A stretch of 64,000 bases of DNA, taken from Cynocephalus volans (Eukaryota > Chordata > Mammalia > Dermoptera > Cynocephalidae). Under the pieces are notes generated by a model, which made no database searches, was not told the DNA's origin, and was given only the letters and a program-made list of their open reading frames with translations. The stretch lies in NCBI RefSeq assembly GCF_027409185.1, contig NC_084469.1, forward strand, positions 29,502,293 to 29,566,292. Direction: 5' to 3'. The translations under genes and the position numbers were made by a program. Position 1 is the first letter of the stretch. The number at the start of each line of letters is the position of its first letter. Below, piece by piece: positions 1 through 10,778 of this stretch.

Positions 1-510
1 CACTGGATCCAACCTTTTCTCCTCAAGACCTTAGGACAGACACCAATCAATGAAACTTAGCCATATCAAACCTCAAAGGAAACTAAATTAAGCATGCCCT
101 AAGTTAAGGTAATGAAAAGCACAAAACCTAATTCATTTAAAAAAAATAATCAAGTAGCCCCCTTTTTTTTCAAGCCATTTATCCTTCTTAGTATGAAGGA
201 ACAATTAAAATAGCAGCATCTGCCCTCTGTGGAGCTCACAACTGGGAAATGCTCCTTCACATTTTAATTGCAAAAATGCTATACTACCTGGAGAACAAGC
301 TGATACACCATCTGTCCCTCAGTACTTCTCCAACTTTCATATCTGTGGTGGGAGTTGAGAGGTCCATTTTTCTTTCTAATAATACCCAAAAAACACTTTT
401 ATTGATTTGCAAACCCTAATTTGGGTCCCAATCAAAGATGAAACCAGAGGTCAAAGAAAGCCATCCATAACAGTCTCAATAGATGGGAGGTCAGTAAAAA
501 ATATGAGAAA
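1..510. other. Unassigned METTL16 intron sequence
   Basis: AT-rich intron DNA with no ORF, exon or repeat family that I recognise. The next METTL16 coding exon would be expected left of this point. Confidence 0.5.
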
Positions 511-860
511 TGGTACGTTTTTTGTAACAGTGAAAACATAAAATCTAAGTGTCCAATAATAAGGAATTAGTTAATTATGGACTGTTGTCAAGCTATTTAA
601 AGTGACTGCAATGCACACCATTAACCATAAAGAAACAAAGGAATGAAAAAAAGTAAAGTTAAAATGAAAAGCAGAAGACAAAATTCTTTGTATTCATGGT
701 TACAACCACATGAATAAGAAAAGGGAATGACCTGATTGGAAATGCACCCAAAATAAGTTAACTGTTGTGTCAGAGTGCTGGGATCAATGCTTTCACCATT
801 TTCTAATTTTCTGTAAGTGTGGTGATATTGTCTGAGATAATAAAATTTAGTAACAGTAAT
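511..860 (+). mobile_element. Old L1 3'-end fragment (L1M type)
   Basis: The text resembles the terminal ORF2/3' UTR of ancient L1, with phrases such as TGTCCAATAATAAGGAATTAG followed by a stretch equivalent to the usual 'wild-card' end region. It is highly diverged. Confidence 0.4.
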
Positions 861-867
861 ATTACCT

Positions 868-975
868 AACATTTACACAGCACTTTGCAGTCTACATGCA
901 CATTAATACATGTAATTTTACTTAACTGTCATAACTACAAAAGGTATCATCCCAACCTTGTAGACAAGGAAGATG
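868..975 (-). mobile_element. MIR SINE fragment
   Basis: The reverse complement resembles the MIR core/3' half: the plus strand reads CAGCACTTTGCAG, then CTTAACTGTCATAAC, then a degenerate copy of the 'fraction of bases then AGACAAGGAAGATGAAG' segment. Confidence 0.45.
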
Positions 976-1279
976 AAGTGGCTTACTCTTTTATAAAAAC
1001 AAATAAAAGTTCATGGTATAACTAAACAGCCTTTCAGCTGGAGAATTAACTAAAAGCTCTCAATTATAAAATCTATAACTGTTCTCTGCAACCACTATTT
1101 AACAGCACCCCATGACTAAACTAGCACCTAGTTTAAAAAAAAAAACAAAAAGGGGAGCTCTACTTTAAAAAAGTGTCAAGGTACCTGTCACATTTCCTTT
1201 TAACACGGTGGGCATTTAAATCTGTTGGATTTCTGGAACAGTCGAGTTAATATGATTCTATGTAATACTCATTACTATT

Positions 1280-1400
1280 ATTAATTATACTAAATAGGTA
1301 TTCATTTAATTCTATAGCCATCCTATGAAGTATGCGGCAGTTACTATCATCCCATTTTACCAATGAGAAAACAAAATTTCAAACATAACTCAAAGAATCA
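1280..1400 (-). mobile_element. MIR SINE fragment
   Basis: The plus strand carries CATCCTATGAAGTATG and CATCCCATTTTACCAATGAG, the reverse complement of the MIR 3' half. Divergence is high. Confidence 0.55.
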
Positions 1401-1844
1401 CATCCAAAAGGCCCAGATTATTAAATTTACTGCCTATCCCCCAATATGAGTATTATACCCAAATCCAAGAAATATTGACCATCTGGCAGGGGGTAGGAAA
1501 CAGAAAGGAAAAAGCAAAAAGAGAGAGAGTGGGTGAAAATGGTATCAAGTTGGTGCTTTGTAAACTAAAGATTTCTGGTTCCTGGAAAAATCATAAAATC
1601 ATTGCCATAAAGGGCATCTGCTATAGAACTAATAAGCAATGACAAGAGTGGAATTCAGGCCATGACAAGTTTGAAAAAGAAAGCCTGGGAATTTATCTAG
1701 AAAGTTAGATGGGTAAGTTCCTAAAAAAGAAAATGCTATTAAGTAAGCTCAAGTCACAGACACAAAAAGTCAAAGTAAGGGTGACAACCACTTGTAACTC
1801 TTCATCAACAGTAGAAAGGCTGTCCACTTAGAAGTCCAACTGCA

Positions 1845-2180
1845 CAGAGTGACAGAAGAAGCAGCTGCTCTATGATAATACTGGGGGACCTGAACACACC
1901 TCTCAGCACTGGACAGATCATCTAGGCAACAAATCAACAGAGTAACCATTACTCTTTCAGAGGGAGAAAAGAAATCTAGGGTTATCAGTGGTAGGAGGCG
2001 GGAGGGAGAGGGGGATAGGGAGAGATTGGACAAGGGGCATAAAGAATAAGCACAATTTGTAACAATATACATACTAGTAATATTGATTTGATCAACATAT
2101 GTCAACATTGAATCCCCAAAATATGTACAATTATGATTCAATAAAAAATAAAAAAGAAATTTAAAAAAAGAAAAAGAAAA
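1845..2180 (+). mobile_element. Recent L1 insertion consisting only of 3' UTR
   Basis: It is flanked by a perfect 15-bp target duplication, AGAAGTCCAACTGCA (1830-1844 and 2181-2195). The body has the L1 3' UTR purine-rich G tract (about 1955-2025), the ATATTGATTTGATCAACATA segment and an A-rich tail. The 3' UTR matches the tail of the composite element ending near 23800. The perfect duplication implies a recent, 5'-truncated insertion. Confidence 0.85.
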
Positions 2181-2214
2181 AGAAGTCCAACTGCAGCTTA
2201 GAGTTGCAGAGGCT

Positions 2215-2340
2215 GCAAGGGGTGGTGGAAAAACCACTGGACTAGAATCAGGAGATCCAGGTTCTACGTTTCTAATCTGCAAAACTAAGAGGTTGGATAA
2301 CTTTATCTCCTAAGTTCCTCCCAGCTGCAAAACTCCTTAA
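2215..2340 (+). mobile_element. MIR-family SINE fragment
   Basis: GGACTAGAATCAGGAGATCC, then a GAGGTTGGATAACTTTATCT-like segment and CTCCCAGCTGCAAAACTC, match the MIR variant that ends with a 'ggttggactagatgatct' box. It has an internal deletion. Confidence 0.5.
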
Positions 2341-2410
2341 GATACAAAACAAAATTGTAATTGGCTGCTGAGCATGACTGAGGTGAGAGTCTTAAAAGGG
2401 GAGGTGAAGG

Positions 2411-2507
2411 AGCTGGCCAGGTAGCTCAGTTGGTTCGACTGCAGCCTTGTAACACCAAAGTCCAGGGTTTAGAACCCCATACTGGCCAGCTGCAAAAAAA
2501 AGAAAGC
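2411..2507 (+). mobile_element. tRNA-Ile-type SINE, monomer
   Basis: GCTGGCCAGGTAGCTCAGTT is followed by an altered anticodon arm, the B box region (CAGGGTTTAGAACCCC), the ACTGGCCAGCTGC end and an A-rich tail. Confidence 0.85.
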
Positions 2508-2801
2508 GGGGGGTGGGGGGAAGTATCTTGAGTGCCATCCTGAGATCAGTCCAACAGATTTAACTTATTTTGCCCCATAATGTTGCAAATTCTGCTTCGT
2601 TTCTGTACTCCTTCAGGAGCAAGAAGAAAAACATTCTAGAGGGATAAGAAACAGATGGTAGGGTTAAGGTACTTGTTTTTAATCTCTCTCTCTCTTTTTT
2701 TTTTTTTTAGAGCTTCAAAACATGCAGCTTTCACAGCATTCTAAAATTTGAGTCACACAGTGGTATAAACATTATGATGTCAACTATAAAAATATGTATA
2801 T

Positions 2802-2896
2802 AGGGCTGGTCAGTTAGCTCAGTTGGTTAGAGCATGGTGCTGACAATACCAAGGTCCAGGGTTCGATGCCTGTACTGGCCAGTTGCCAAAAAAAAT
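2802..2896 (+). mobile_element. tRNA-Ile-type SINE, monomer
   Basis: GGGCTGGTCAGTTAGCTCAG (A box), TGCTGACAATACCAAGG anticodon arm and GGGTTCGATGCC B box are followed by GCCAAAAAAA. It is close to a tRNA-Ile head. Confidence 0.9.
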
Positions 2897-2995
2897 TTTA
2901 AAAATATGCATGAGGACATGAACTGGTAAAATGAATGAAAATGTAAGCAGTCATAGTAAGATGTGAAATTGAAAACAGTATTTGCCAGCAACCTC

Positions 2996-3960
2996 TTTTT
3001 TTAAAAAAATTTTTATTGTATCAAAATTGATAATACATATTTTTAGGGTTCAACATTGAGATATGTTGATCAAATCAATATTATTAGCATATACATATCG
3101 TTACAAATTGTACTTATTCTTTATGCCCCTTGTCCAATCTCTCTCCATCCCCCTCTCCCTGCCTCCTCCCCCTCTAATTACCCTAGATTTCTTCTCTCCT
3201 TATGAAAGAGTAGTGGTAATGGTTACTCTGTTGACTTCTTGCCTAGATGATCTGTCCAATGCCGAGAGGTGTGATCAGATCCCCCAATATCATCATAGAG
3301 CAGATGCTTCTTCTATCACTCAGAAATGGGCTTTGTGGTAAGAGACCTCCTCTTCTTTACTTTCTCACTACTAGTGACTCTCCTTGTGTCAATGCACTCC
3401 AGTGGCTGGCAGACCATCTGCATGGTGGTTGTGGTGTATAACCACTTTTGTGGCAGCCATGGTCATTGTGGTGGCTATGGTGGGCCACCCACACGGAGGT
3501 GATGCTTTTGGCATGCTCCTTTGTGCTCGAGGTGTGCCTGGTTGTGGGGAGTGTCCATTTCCCAGCTCTATACCTCAGGTCCCCATGCAGGTCCCAAGGC
3601 ACTGGCACTGTGTGCCTGGCTGTGGGAGGGGGGTCCAGTCTCCAACTCCATACCTCGGGTCCCTGGGCAGGCCCTGAGGTGCTGGCATGGTGTGCCTGAT
3701 TGTGGGAGGGAGGTCCGGTCCCCAGCTCCATGACTTGGGTCCCAGGGCAGGCCCGGAGGTGTCAGCGACACTCTTTTAGAAAACATTGCTCTATTTTCTT
3801 TTCAATAATAATCTCTTTTCTTAAGAGATTTCTCTACCCCCACCACTTAAACTTTTTCCTTTATTTTCCCTCTGAACCTGCCTGACGTCTAACAGAGCAA
3901 ACAGTTGAGCCCTGCTTCTAAATAAATCAATAACTGGGTAACATTTCCCATATATGACAC
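2996..3960 (-). mobile_element. Composite VNTR retroelement, L1-3'UTR-tailed, 5'-truncated
   Basis: Read on the minus strand: part of the shared 5' domain (a segment with GTTTAAGTGGTGGGGGTAG near 3830-3855); then about 3 GC-rich VNTR units (3770-3528); then the domain with CACCATGCAGATGG; then an L1 3' UTR with G-rich purine tract; then a T/A-rich end at about 3000. It matches the 21.7-23.8 kb copy in order. No convincing target duplication was found. Confidence 0.7.
3528..3770. repeat. GC-rich VNTR, about 3 units of ~79 bp
   Basis: The recurring phrases TGTGCCTGGCTGTGGGAGG, CCATACCTC and GGGTCCC(T/A)GGGCAGGCCC repeat roughly every 79 bp. This is the reverse complement of the array at 22.0-23.3 kb. 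Confidence 0.8.
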
Positions 3961-4045
3961 CAACCTCGAAATGGTCAGCTCCAGAGACATGATGGGCTCT
4001 TGCAGTTTATTTTTTTCAGTTGAGAAACACTGTTTGTTTTTTTTA

Positions 4046-5395
4046 AATTTACTAATTATTATTATTTTTTTACGTTCTAAGATGTTGCAGAGCAGTTGTA
4101 GGGGAGGGAGAGAGGGGAAAGGGGAAGGTTTCAGGTGGGAGGAGGAGGGGGGACGTGGTCAAGGCCCAAGGCACCTCCCTCATTTCAGCAGGGGAGATCA
4201 GAGGGCTTCCAGTGGTGGCTAGTTTGTGGTTGGGCTGGATACGGACTTTGGGAGGGCATGACTGAGACCCTCAGCACCCCCACCCCAGGAGCACAAGGCG
4301 CTTCCAGTACTCTCTGGGCTGGATGCGGATGTTGGGGGACTATGGTTGAGGACTTTGGCACCCCACCACCCTGGCTGGGTAGCCTGGGGCACTTCAGTGG
4401 TGGCCTGGTGGTCAACACTGGGCTGGATGCAGACGTTGGGGGAATGTGGTTGAGGCCCTTGGCATCCCCCACCTCAGCTTGGGAGCCTGGGGGGCTTCCG
4501 GTCCTTCTAGGTTTTACAGGTATTCTTTGGTGGTATTAGACCTTTACTGGTTAATATCAGAACTTTGTCTCTAATATGTGGATGTTTTGTTTTTTCTTTC
4601 AGTTCTGTGTTAGATCATTAGCTACCCCCACCACTTAAACTCTGTGCTGGAACTAATTTGTTGTCCTTTGCTTACTTCTAAAATGGGGAAACTTCCTGAG
4701 AGGACCAGCAGTTGAGTCCTGTGGTTGAGCTAAATTGCTGCTTTGCTGCTGATTCTCTGGGGAAGGCTTTTTGTACAGCTCAGGTTTTAACTGTTGACCT
4801 TGTAAACACTTGCAAGTCTTGTAAGGTCTGATACACCTGGGTTGTGTGGAAACTCTGGTCTGAGCCTGAGTCTTTTCAGCAAACTGCACCCCTGCAGTTC
4901 TATATTCCTGACCAGTCTCCACTGAGTGGGCCTGTGCTGATTGGAGGGAAGATCAGCTGTCCATGCTGTGTCCCAATGTCCCTGCAGTAGGCCAGTCCTC
5001 CCCACCCCACCCCTGCACTCCAAACATTTCCCATGGAACAGACCATGCACTGGTCTCTTGCAATGACTCACTGAACTCTGAGTGGCTCCTTTTTTCAGTT
5101 GTCTGTGGCCCCTCGCTCTTATGTGGGTTCATAGGAACTCTGTTAGTGCTCTTGCTGGCCTGGGGGCCATCAAGGCTCTCTTCTCCCCTGCAGCCTCCAA
5201 GAAACTTCATATGAAGGGAACCGAAGTGGCTTTTGCCAGCTCTTGCTCTGTGTGCTCACCAGGGCCAGACTTGAAAGTTGCTGGGGCTCACAACAGTTGG
5301 AGCGGTCCTTTCTTCCTCTCATCATGACTTCTCCTGCCTTCATGCACTGCATAGGTCTCTCCTCCTCTTCCCCTGAGCGCTAGTGGCCCCAGCTT
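4046..5395 (-). mobile_element. Composite VNTR retroelement, pyrimidine/A-tailed form
   Basis: The minus strand reads from CTCAGGGGAAGAGGAGGAGAG (near 5385) through a ~0.9 kb domain shared with 62605-63470. It then passes about 4 imperfect ~95-bp GC-rich units (4500-4130) and a pyrimidine-rich stretch on the minus strand (about 4150-4095), and ends in an A-rich tail at about 4046. Same order and orientation of modules as the 62.6 kb copy. No ORF is kept. The shared 5' domain could be an L1 5' UTR. Confidence 0.7.
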
Positions 5396-6120
5396 GGAAG
5401 TTGTTGCTTTCTAATAGTTGTAAATTGGATGACTGTGGGAGAGGGTGACGCTGGGTACCGTCTATTCCACCAACTTGATTGGAAGTTTGGGCTCTTTTAA
5501 TTTATCCTTCCTAGCAAACTTATATCCTTCATTCAATTTGGGGGCTGCCACAGAGCCAGGTGCAGGCAGACTTGAAACATATTGGATCAATTTCTATCCT
5601 GTAGAATGGTGTTCCTTTAAAACACATTTTTGTAGTTCAAATAGAACTTTGGAAATAATAGAAATTCACTGTTTAAAAGCCTCCTAAAGACAGCCTCAAG
5701 AATACTGTGGTGTAGAAGAACCATCTTCAGTTCCCCATTTTCCTATTTGGTTCCAGTCCTCTCAAAAGCCAACAAATAATGAAATGGTCACATGGCCCGT
5801 TACCTCCTTTTATGAGTTTCAGTGCTCTGTTACCTTCTTTAAGTCTCTTCTCAATGCTCACTATAACTTAAGTCATTTTCTTCTTCAACATACTCTAATG
5901 TGTCTTTGAAGAAATCAATTTAAAGCAAAAATTATTAATCTTTGGCTTCAGCAAAAAATTGTGTAACTTTTCTGAGAGGCAGACCATCGACTAATCAAGC
6001 TGCTTTCCACAAACATCTAAATAAACTCACATTTAACAAATCAGGATACTTACTGACTTTGGAATTGGCCTTTACTAAAATATGCAGCTTTAAACACCTA
6101 TTAATCCAAAAGAAAAGGCA
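5396..6120. other. Unassigned METTL16 intron sequence
   Basis: No exon, RNA gene or repeat recognised. It includes two stretches of moderately low AT content, but no open frame of note. Confidence 0.5.
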
Positions 6121-6706
6121 AAAAAAATTTTTTTCCCCTGTCCAGCAATTCCACTTCTGAGTATATATTCAAAAGAACTAAAAATAGGGTCTCAAGGGGA
6201 TACTTATATACTCACACTCATACAGCACTATTCATAATACCCAAAGCATGGAAGCAACCTAAGCGTACACCAAAGGATAAATGGCATATATATATAAAAT
6301 GTGGTTTATACATACAATAAAATATTAATATCACTCATTCTTAAAAAGTTAGGAAATTCTGACACATGCTACAAAATGGATGAACCTTGAGAACATTATG
6401 CTAAGTGAAATGAGCCAGTCACAAAAGCACAAACACCGTTTGATTCCGCTTACATGAGGTCCCTAGAGAAGTCAAATTCATGGAGACATGAAGTAGAATG
6501 GTGCTTGCCAAGGGCCAGGGGAGGTGGGACTGGGGAGTACTTATGGGTACAGAGTTATAGTTTGGCAAGATGAAGAGTTCTGAAGATTGGGTGCACAACA
6601 ATGTGAATGTTCTTAACACTACTAAACCATGCACTTAAAAATTATTAACATGGTAAACTTTGTTATGTGTATTTACTTACCACAATTAAAAAAAAAAAAA
6701 AACTTC
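6121..6706 (+). mobile_element. L1M 3' end (ORF2 C-terminus and 3' UTR)
   Basis: Typical text includes CCAGCAATTCCACTTCTGAG, then TGGATGAACCTTGAGAACAT, then TTGATTCCGCTTACATGAGG, and ends in poly-A at 6688-6702. It is old and interrupted by stops. Confidence 0.85.
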
Positions 6707-6710
6707 TGTT

Positions 6711-6762
6711 AAGGGTTCGTATCCCCAAACTGGCCAGCTGCCAAAAAACCAAAAAAAACAAA
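6711..6762 (+). mobile_element. 5'-truncated tRNA-Ile SINE
   Basis: Only the B box and 3' end remain (AAGGGTTCGTATCCCC, CTGGCCAGCTGCC, A-rich tail). It is flanked by AAAAACTTCT/AAAAACTTCC, so it is a genuine truncated insertion. Confidence 0.75.
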
Positions 6763-7434
6763 AACTTCCCTATGTCCCAAAGCTAAAGCCTAGGGCTGAA
6801 ACCTTCTTTTATTTTTGAACTACCACATTATCCATCATCTCAACAACATGTGGCGGGGTAAGAAGTCAAGCAAGACAAATAGCTCTTTTTGAGTACCTTA
6901 TGCTGCTGCTTAATAACAGGTGTGTTGTCCAAAGTAAATAGCTTTTAGAAAGGAGTAGCCTTAACCCTCCTCTGGAACTGGTTAGTGAACTCAGTCTCCC
7001 TTCATTAAATTCTTGACAGCTCAATGTCCTCACATCTGTCACTGTTTGGGAGACTGATTCCAAGAACATAAATTGCTTCAAGGACTAGGCAACAAATTTA
7101 TTCTGGTTCATGGGACAGATCTGAACCCATCTGTTTTCTAATCAAAAGCCATATTTGAATCAGTTTTGTTCCATCACAGGACAATACTAATGGGAGCCAT
7201 ATAATCATATGGTATTTTCCTCTTTCTATCTATGTAGTATAGATGATTACAGGAAACACAAATCAATCAAAGGCATGAGAACATCTTCAGAAACAGGGTT
7301 TGCAGAATGTAGGATCCATTACCTTTTCAATATTTATTTGTTTATTCTTCAGACCACTGTGATAACTTTTCCTCTGAGTGCCGTGGTTTCTTTCAGAATT
7401 ACACAGGGGGTCAATGTTGTAATAACAAACTTAC
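6763..7434 (-). other. METTL16 intron 6, portion next to exon 6
   Basis: The donor GTAAGT of exon 6 lies at 7434. The rest is AT-rich intron without a recognised repeat. Confidence 0.5.
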
Positions 7435-7577
7435 CTTAATCTTTTTTTAAGTTGTAAACTGTCATGGATAATCCTTTTGACAAACTCTAATTCACCTCCT
7501 TCTGCCATGATTTCTGTGATACCTCCTGTATTTACAGAACTAGGTGGAGGTCTTCGAGGATTTCGAGAGTTTACTCC
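7435..7577 (-). CDS. METTL16: METTL16 coding exon 6 (residues 196-242 and 2 nt of R243)
   Basis: The acceptor TTTTTGTTCAG is followed by GVNSRNPRRPPPSSVNTGGI, then TEIMAEGGELEFVKRIIHDS and LQLKKRL, with two bases of R243 before donor AAG|GTAAGT. The Arg-rich S-R-N-P-R-R stretch (200-204) lies in the substrate-binding loop that follows NPPF. The last exon in the window ends in phase 2. The next METTL16 exon, expected to begin with codons for W-Y-S-C, was not found in 1-7434 on the minus strand. Confidence 0.97.
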
Positions 7578-8703
7578 CTGAACAAAAACAACAACAAAAA
7601 ACCCTGGTGAAAAGTTTTTATACCTCCAGAACTGTTTTTATACCTCAAGAACTAAATCTTTGAATGTAATCTAACTCTAAGTAAGAACGCTTAGATATAA
7701 TTTTACGTTCCAAGTATTATGTTACATTTAGGATTTAAAAATCACACAGCCACTACCATATTATATTGTATTTTAAACAACTACATTCATGCAAATATCC
7801 CTTCCTGGGTCTTTCATCTTCCATAAAAATTTTTTACCTTTTTATATAGCCTAATCTGTCACTTTTCTTTATGCTTTTTGTATTGGTATCATGCACAGAA
7901 AATGTACCCAAAGATTAAATAAATATTTATTTATGTTTTAAGTAAAAAACCATATTTACTCATGGTTTTACTTTTTTACATTGAAATATTTAATCTGTCC
8001 ATATCTCACACCATATGAAAACTCAAAATGCATCAAAGATCTAAATGTAAAAGATGAAATTATAAAACTCTTAGAAGAAAACATAGGAGTAAATCTTCAC
8101 GGCCTTGGATTAGGCAATGTATTCTTAGAAATTATACCAAAAGCATAAGCAACGAAAGAAAAAATAGATAAACTGGACTTCATCAAAACTAAAAACTTTT
8201 GTGCACTAAGGATACTATTAAGAATGAAAAGACAACACACAGAATGGGAGAAAATGTTTGCAAATTGTTATCTAATAAGGGACTTGTATCTAGGATATAT
8301 AAAGAATTCTTACAAGTCAATAATAAAAAGAAAACCCAATTTAAATAAGGGCAAAGGATCTGAATGGGCACTTCTCCAAAGAAGATATACAAAACAGCCA
8401 ATACGCACATGAAAAGATGCTTAACATCATCAGCCATCAGGGAAATACTAATCAAAACCACAGTGAGATACCACTTCACACACACTAGGATAGCTAGAAA
8501 CAAAAAGACAGATAATAAGAAGTGCTGATGAGGATATGGAAAATTGGAACCCTCATACAGTACTGGTGGTGGGAATGTAAAATAGGATAGTCATTTTGCA
8601 AAACAGTCTGGTGGTTCCTCCAACAATTAAACACAGAGTTACCATATGACACATAAGTTCCACTCCTGGGTATACACCCAAAAGGAATGAAAACCTATGT
8701 CCA

Positions 8704-8882
8704 GGGGCCGGCCTGTGGCTCACTTGGGAGAGTGTGGTGCTGATAACACCAAGGCCACGGGTTCAGATTCCTATATAGGGATGGCTGTTTAGCTCACTTG
8801 GGAGAGCATGGTGCTGACAACACTAAGTTAAGGGTTAAGATCCCCTTACTGGTCATCTTTAAAAAAAAAAAAAGAAAGAAAA
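8704..8882 (+). mobile_element. Dimeric tRNA-derived SINE
   Basis: Left arm GGGGCCGGCCTGTGGCTCAC, with TATATAGGGATGGC linking to a right arm with TTAGCTCACTTGGGAGAGC and AAGATCCCCTTACTGG, then poly-A. It is flanked by a 15-bp duplication, GAAAACCTATGTCCA (8689-8703 and 8883-8897), inside L1. Confidence 0.93.
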
Positions 8883-9359
8883 GAAAACCTATGTCCACAG
8901 AAATACTGGTACATAATTGCTAACAGCAGCATTATTTTTAAAAGCCAGAAAGTTGGAAACAACCCAAATGCCCATCAACTGATGAACAGATAAATAAAAT
9001 GTGATATATCCATACAATGGAATATTATTAGGAATAAAAGGAAATGAAGCACTGATACATGCTACAACATGGATGAACCTTGAAAATATGTACTATTCTT
9101 AGAGAAAAAGACAGTCACAAAGACCACATATTGTTTGATTCCGTTTATAGGAAATGTCCAAAATAGGCAAATCCATAGAAACAGAAAGTAGACTGGTAGT
9201 TGCCTCCAACAAGCAGGACAAGGAGGAAAGCAAGAGTGACTGCTAATGGGTACAGGATTTCTTTTGGAGGTGATGCAAATGTTCTACCATTGTCTGTGGT
9301 GACTGATGGCTGCACACCTCTAAATACACTAAAAATCATTAAATTCTATACCTTATTTA

Positions 9360-9451
9360 TTTTTTTTGGCAGCTGGCCAGTATGGGGATACAAACCCTTG
9401 ACCTTGGTGTTGCAACACGTGCTCTAACAAACCGAGCTAACTGGCCAGCCC
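9360..9451 (-). mobile_element. tRNA-Ile-type SINE, monomer
   Basis: Plus strand: T-run, GGCAGCTGGCCAGTATGGGG, then TTGACCTTGGTGTTG, then GAGCTAACTGGCCAGCCC, the reverse complement of the SINE. Confidence 0.88.
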
Positions 9452-9524
9452 TTTTATACTTTAAATGGGTTAATTGTACGGCATGTGAATTATATCTCAA
9501 TAAAGCGGTTATAAAAAGATATTT

Positions 9525-10139
9525 AATTCTGATGCTAGTAATCTTCTATTTCTTCATCTGAATGCTGATTCTGCAGGAGTGTTCACCTCAGAAAATCCAT
9601 GTGTACATGTGATGTGTACTTTTATGTATACACGTTGTATCTCAGTATTTTAAAAAATTGTGCTATAGAAGAATGTAGTTTTTTTTAGTTCATATAATTA
9701 ATCTGCATTAAAGGCTAAAATTTAGATTTCTTAAATCCTGCTTCACTTTACATTCCAATATGGAATGATGATATTGCTAATAAATTTCTGTCCAACTCCC
9801 CCAACTCCAACAAAAAATTTAGTCCATCTGGATTTTGTTATGAGGCATGTAAATGATACTTTTAGGGTATATGAATGATTGTAAAAACAATTTATTCTCT
9901 CAAAAGTTTTAGGCATATACACCCCCTCATTTCCTTCTGATTAACATTACTCACTTTTTATTATTAATAGAGGGTTCACTAGATGAAGGAAAACCTAGGT
10001 GAAACCAATATGTTAATAGCACTGAATTTTTTAATAGGTTAGTTATTTTTATCCAATGTACCTCTTTCCATATTCATGAGCAAAATATATTTTTCATTTG
10101 AAATTAGAAAGACTAAATCAGACATTTATTTACTATCAA
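9525..10139. other. Unassigned METTL16 intron 5 sequence
   Basis: AT-rich with no recognised repeat or exon. Confidence 0.5.
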
Positions 10140-10525
10140 ATGACACGTGGCAGTAAGAACATTTCCTCCCTATGTCAAGAAGCCTAGTCCAGGAGTGAAC
10201 TGCGACCTAAGTCAGTCCAATCAAAAGAAAATCAAATGTTCAATGGTTTGGAGGAAAAAAGAGCTCTCTTCTTCCCCCTCTTATCTCTTAAATACTACTT
10301 TACCACAAATAAAGCAGCCTGAGAACAAAACTAAGGACCAGGTCAGAGCCAAGGGAAATCTGCAAAAACAGAGTCTCAGCCTTTTTGATACTTTGAATTC
10401 CCTGATCAAATCATTCTCGAAGTCCAAATTACTTCTGGATTTCTCAGATATGTAAGCCAATAAACTGTTGTTAAGTCAGTCTGAATTGGGTTTTTAGGTA
10501 CTTCAAACCAAAAGCATCCTAACTA
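10140..10525 (+). mobile_element. Probable ancient LTR or MER-type element
   Basis: The end has GTAAGCCAATAAACTG, TGAATTGGGTTTTTAGGTAC and CCAAAAGCATCCTAACTA, which resembles the 3' end of an old mammalian LTR with a polyadenylation signal. The family was not identified. Confidence 0.4.
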
Positions 10526-10626
10526 TATATGGCTTGCAAAATAAAACCTGCTCTTTGCTCTTATCTTTGTAAACAAGGCAAATCTAAAAAAATATTCAAT
10601 TACTATAAAGCAGAAGATATTTTTAC

Positions 10627-10742
10627 CTTGGCTTCCAATTGATTGGCAAAAAAGGGAGGGTTGCACATGCAAAAGTCATAGATTATCTCTGATTCTTCTT
10701 TAAGAGCATCCATCAGGAGTGTCTTCTGTGGCACTTTTACCA
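10627..10742 (-). CDS. METTL16: METTL16 coding exon 5 with catalytic NPPF (residues 157-195)
   Basis: The acceptor TTTTCTCCTAG is followed by TG, which completes V157. The exon reads VKVPQKTLLMDALKEESEII, then YDFCMCNPPFFANQLEAK, ending in phase 0 at AAG|GTAAAA. NPPF at 184-187 is the catalytic adenosine-binding motif of the (D/N)PP(Y/F) methyltransferases. The segment around K163 corresponds to the K-loop reported to control SAM access. All the key residues I can recall are kept. Confidence 0.97.
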
Positions 10743-10778
10743 CTAGGAGAAAAAATAAGAACTGTTAACTACTATTAA

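Larger units (their letters stand above)
7980..9515 (+). mobile_element. L1M 3' portion, split by SINEs
   Basis: ORF2-like text (CTAAATGTAAAAGATGAAAT, GGGAAATACTAATCAAAACC, AATGCCCATCAACTGATGAA) runs to the 3' UTR at about 9500. It is broken at 8704-8882 by a dimeric SINE and at 9360-9451 by an antisense SINE. Not coding. Confidence 0.85.

Noticed and set aside
2802..2875. Functional tRNA-Ile gene
   Set aside because: The tRNA-like head is diverged, runs into the SINE 3' part and A-tail, and recurs dozens of times. The same holds for all other heads in the window.
1..7434. Next METTL16 exon (W-Y-S-C start)
   Set aside because: I searched the minus strand by eye for the expected codons and splice sites and found nothing; it should be further left.
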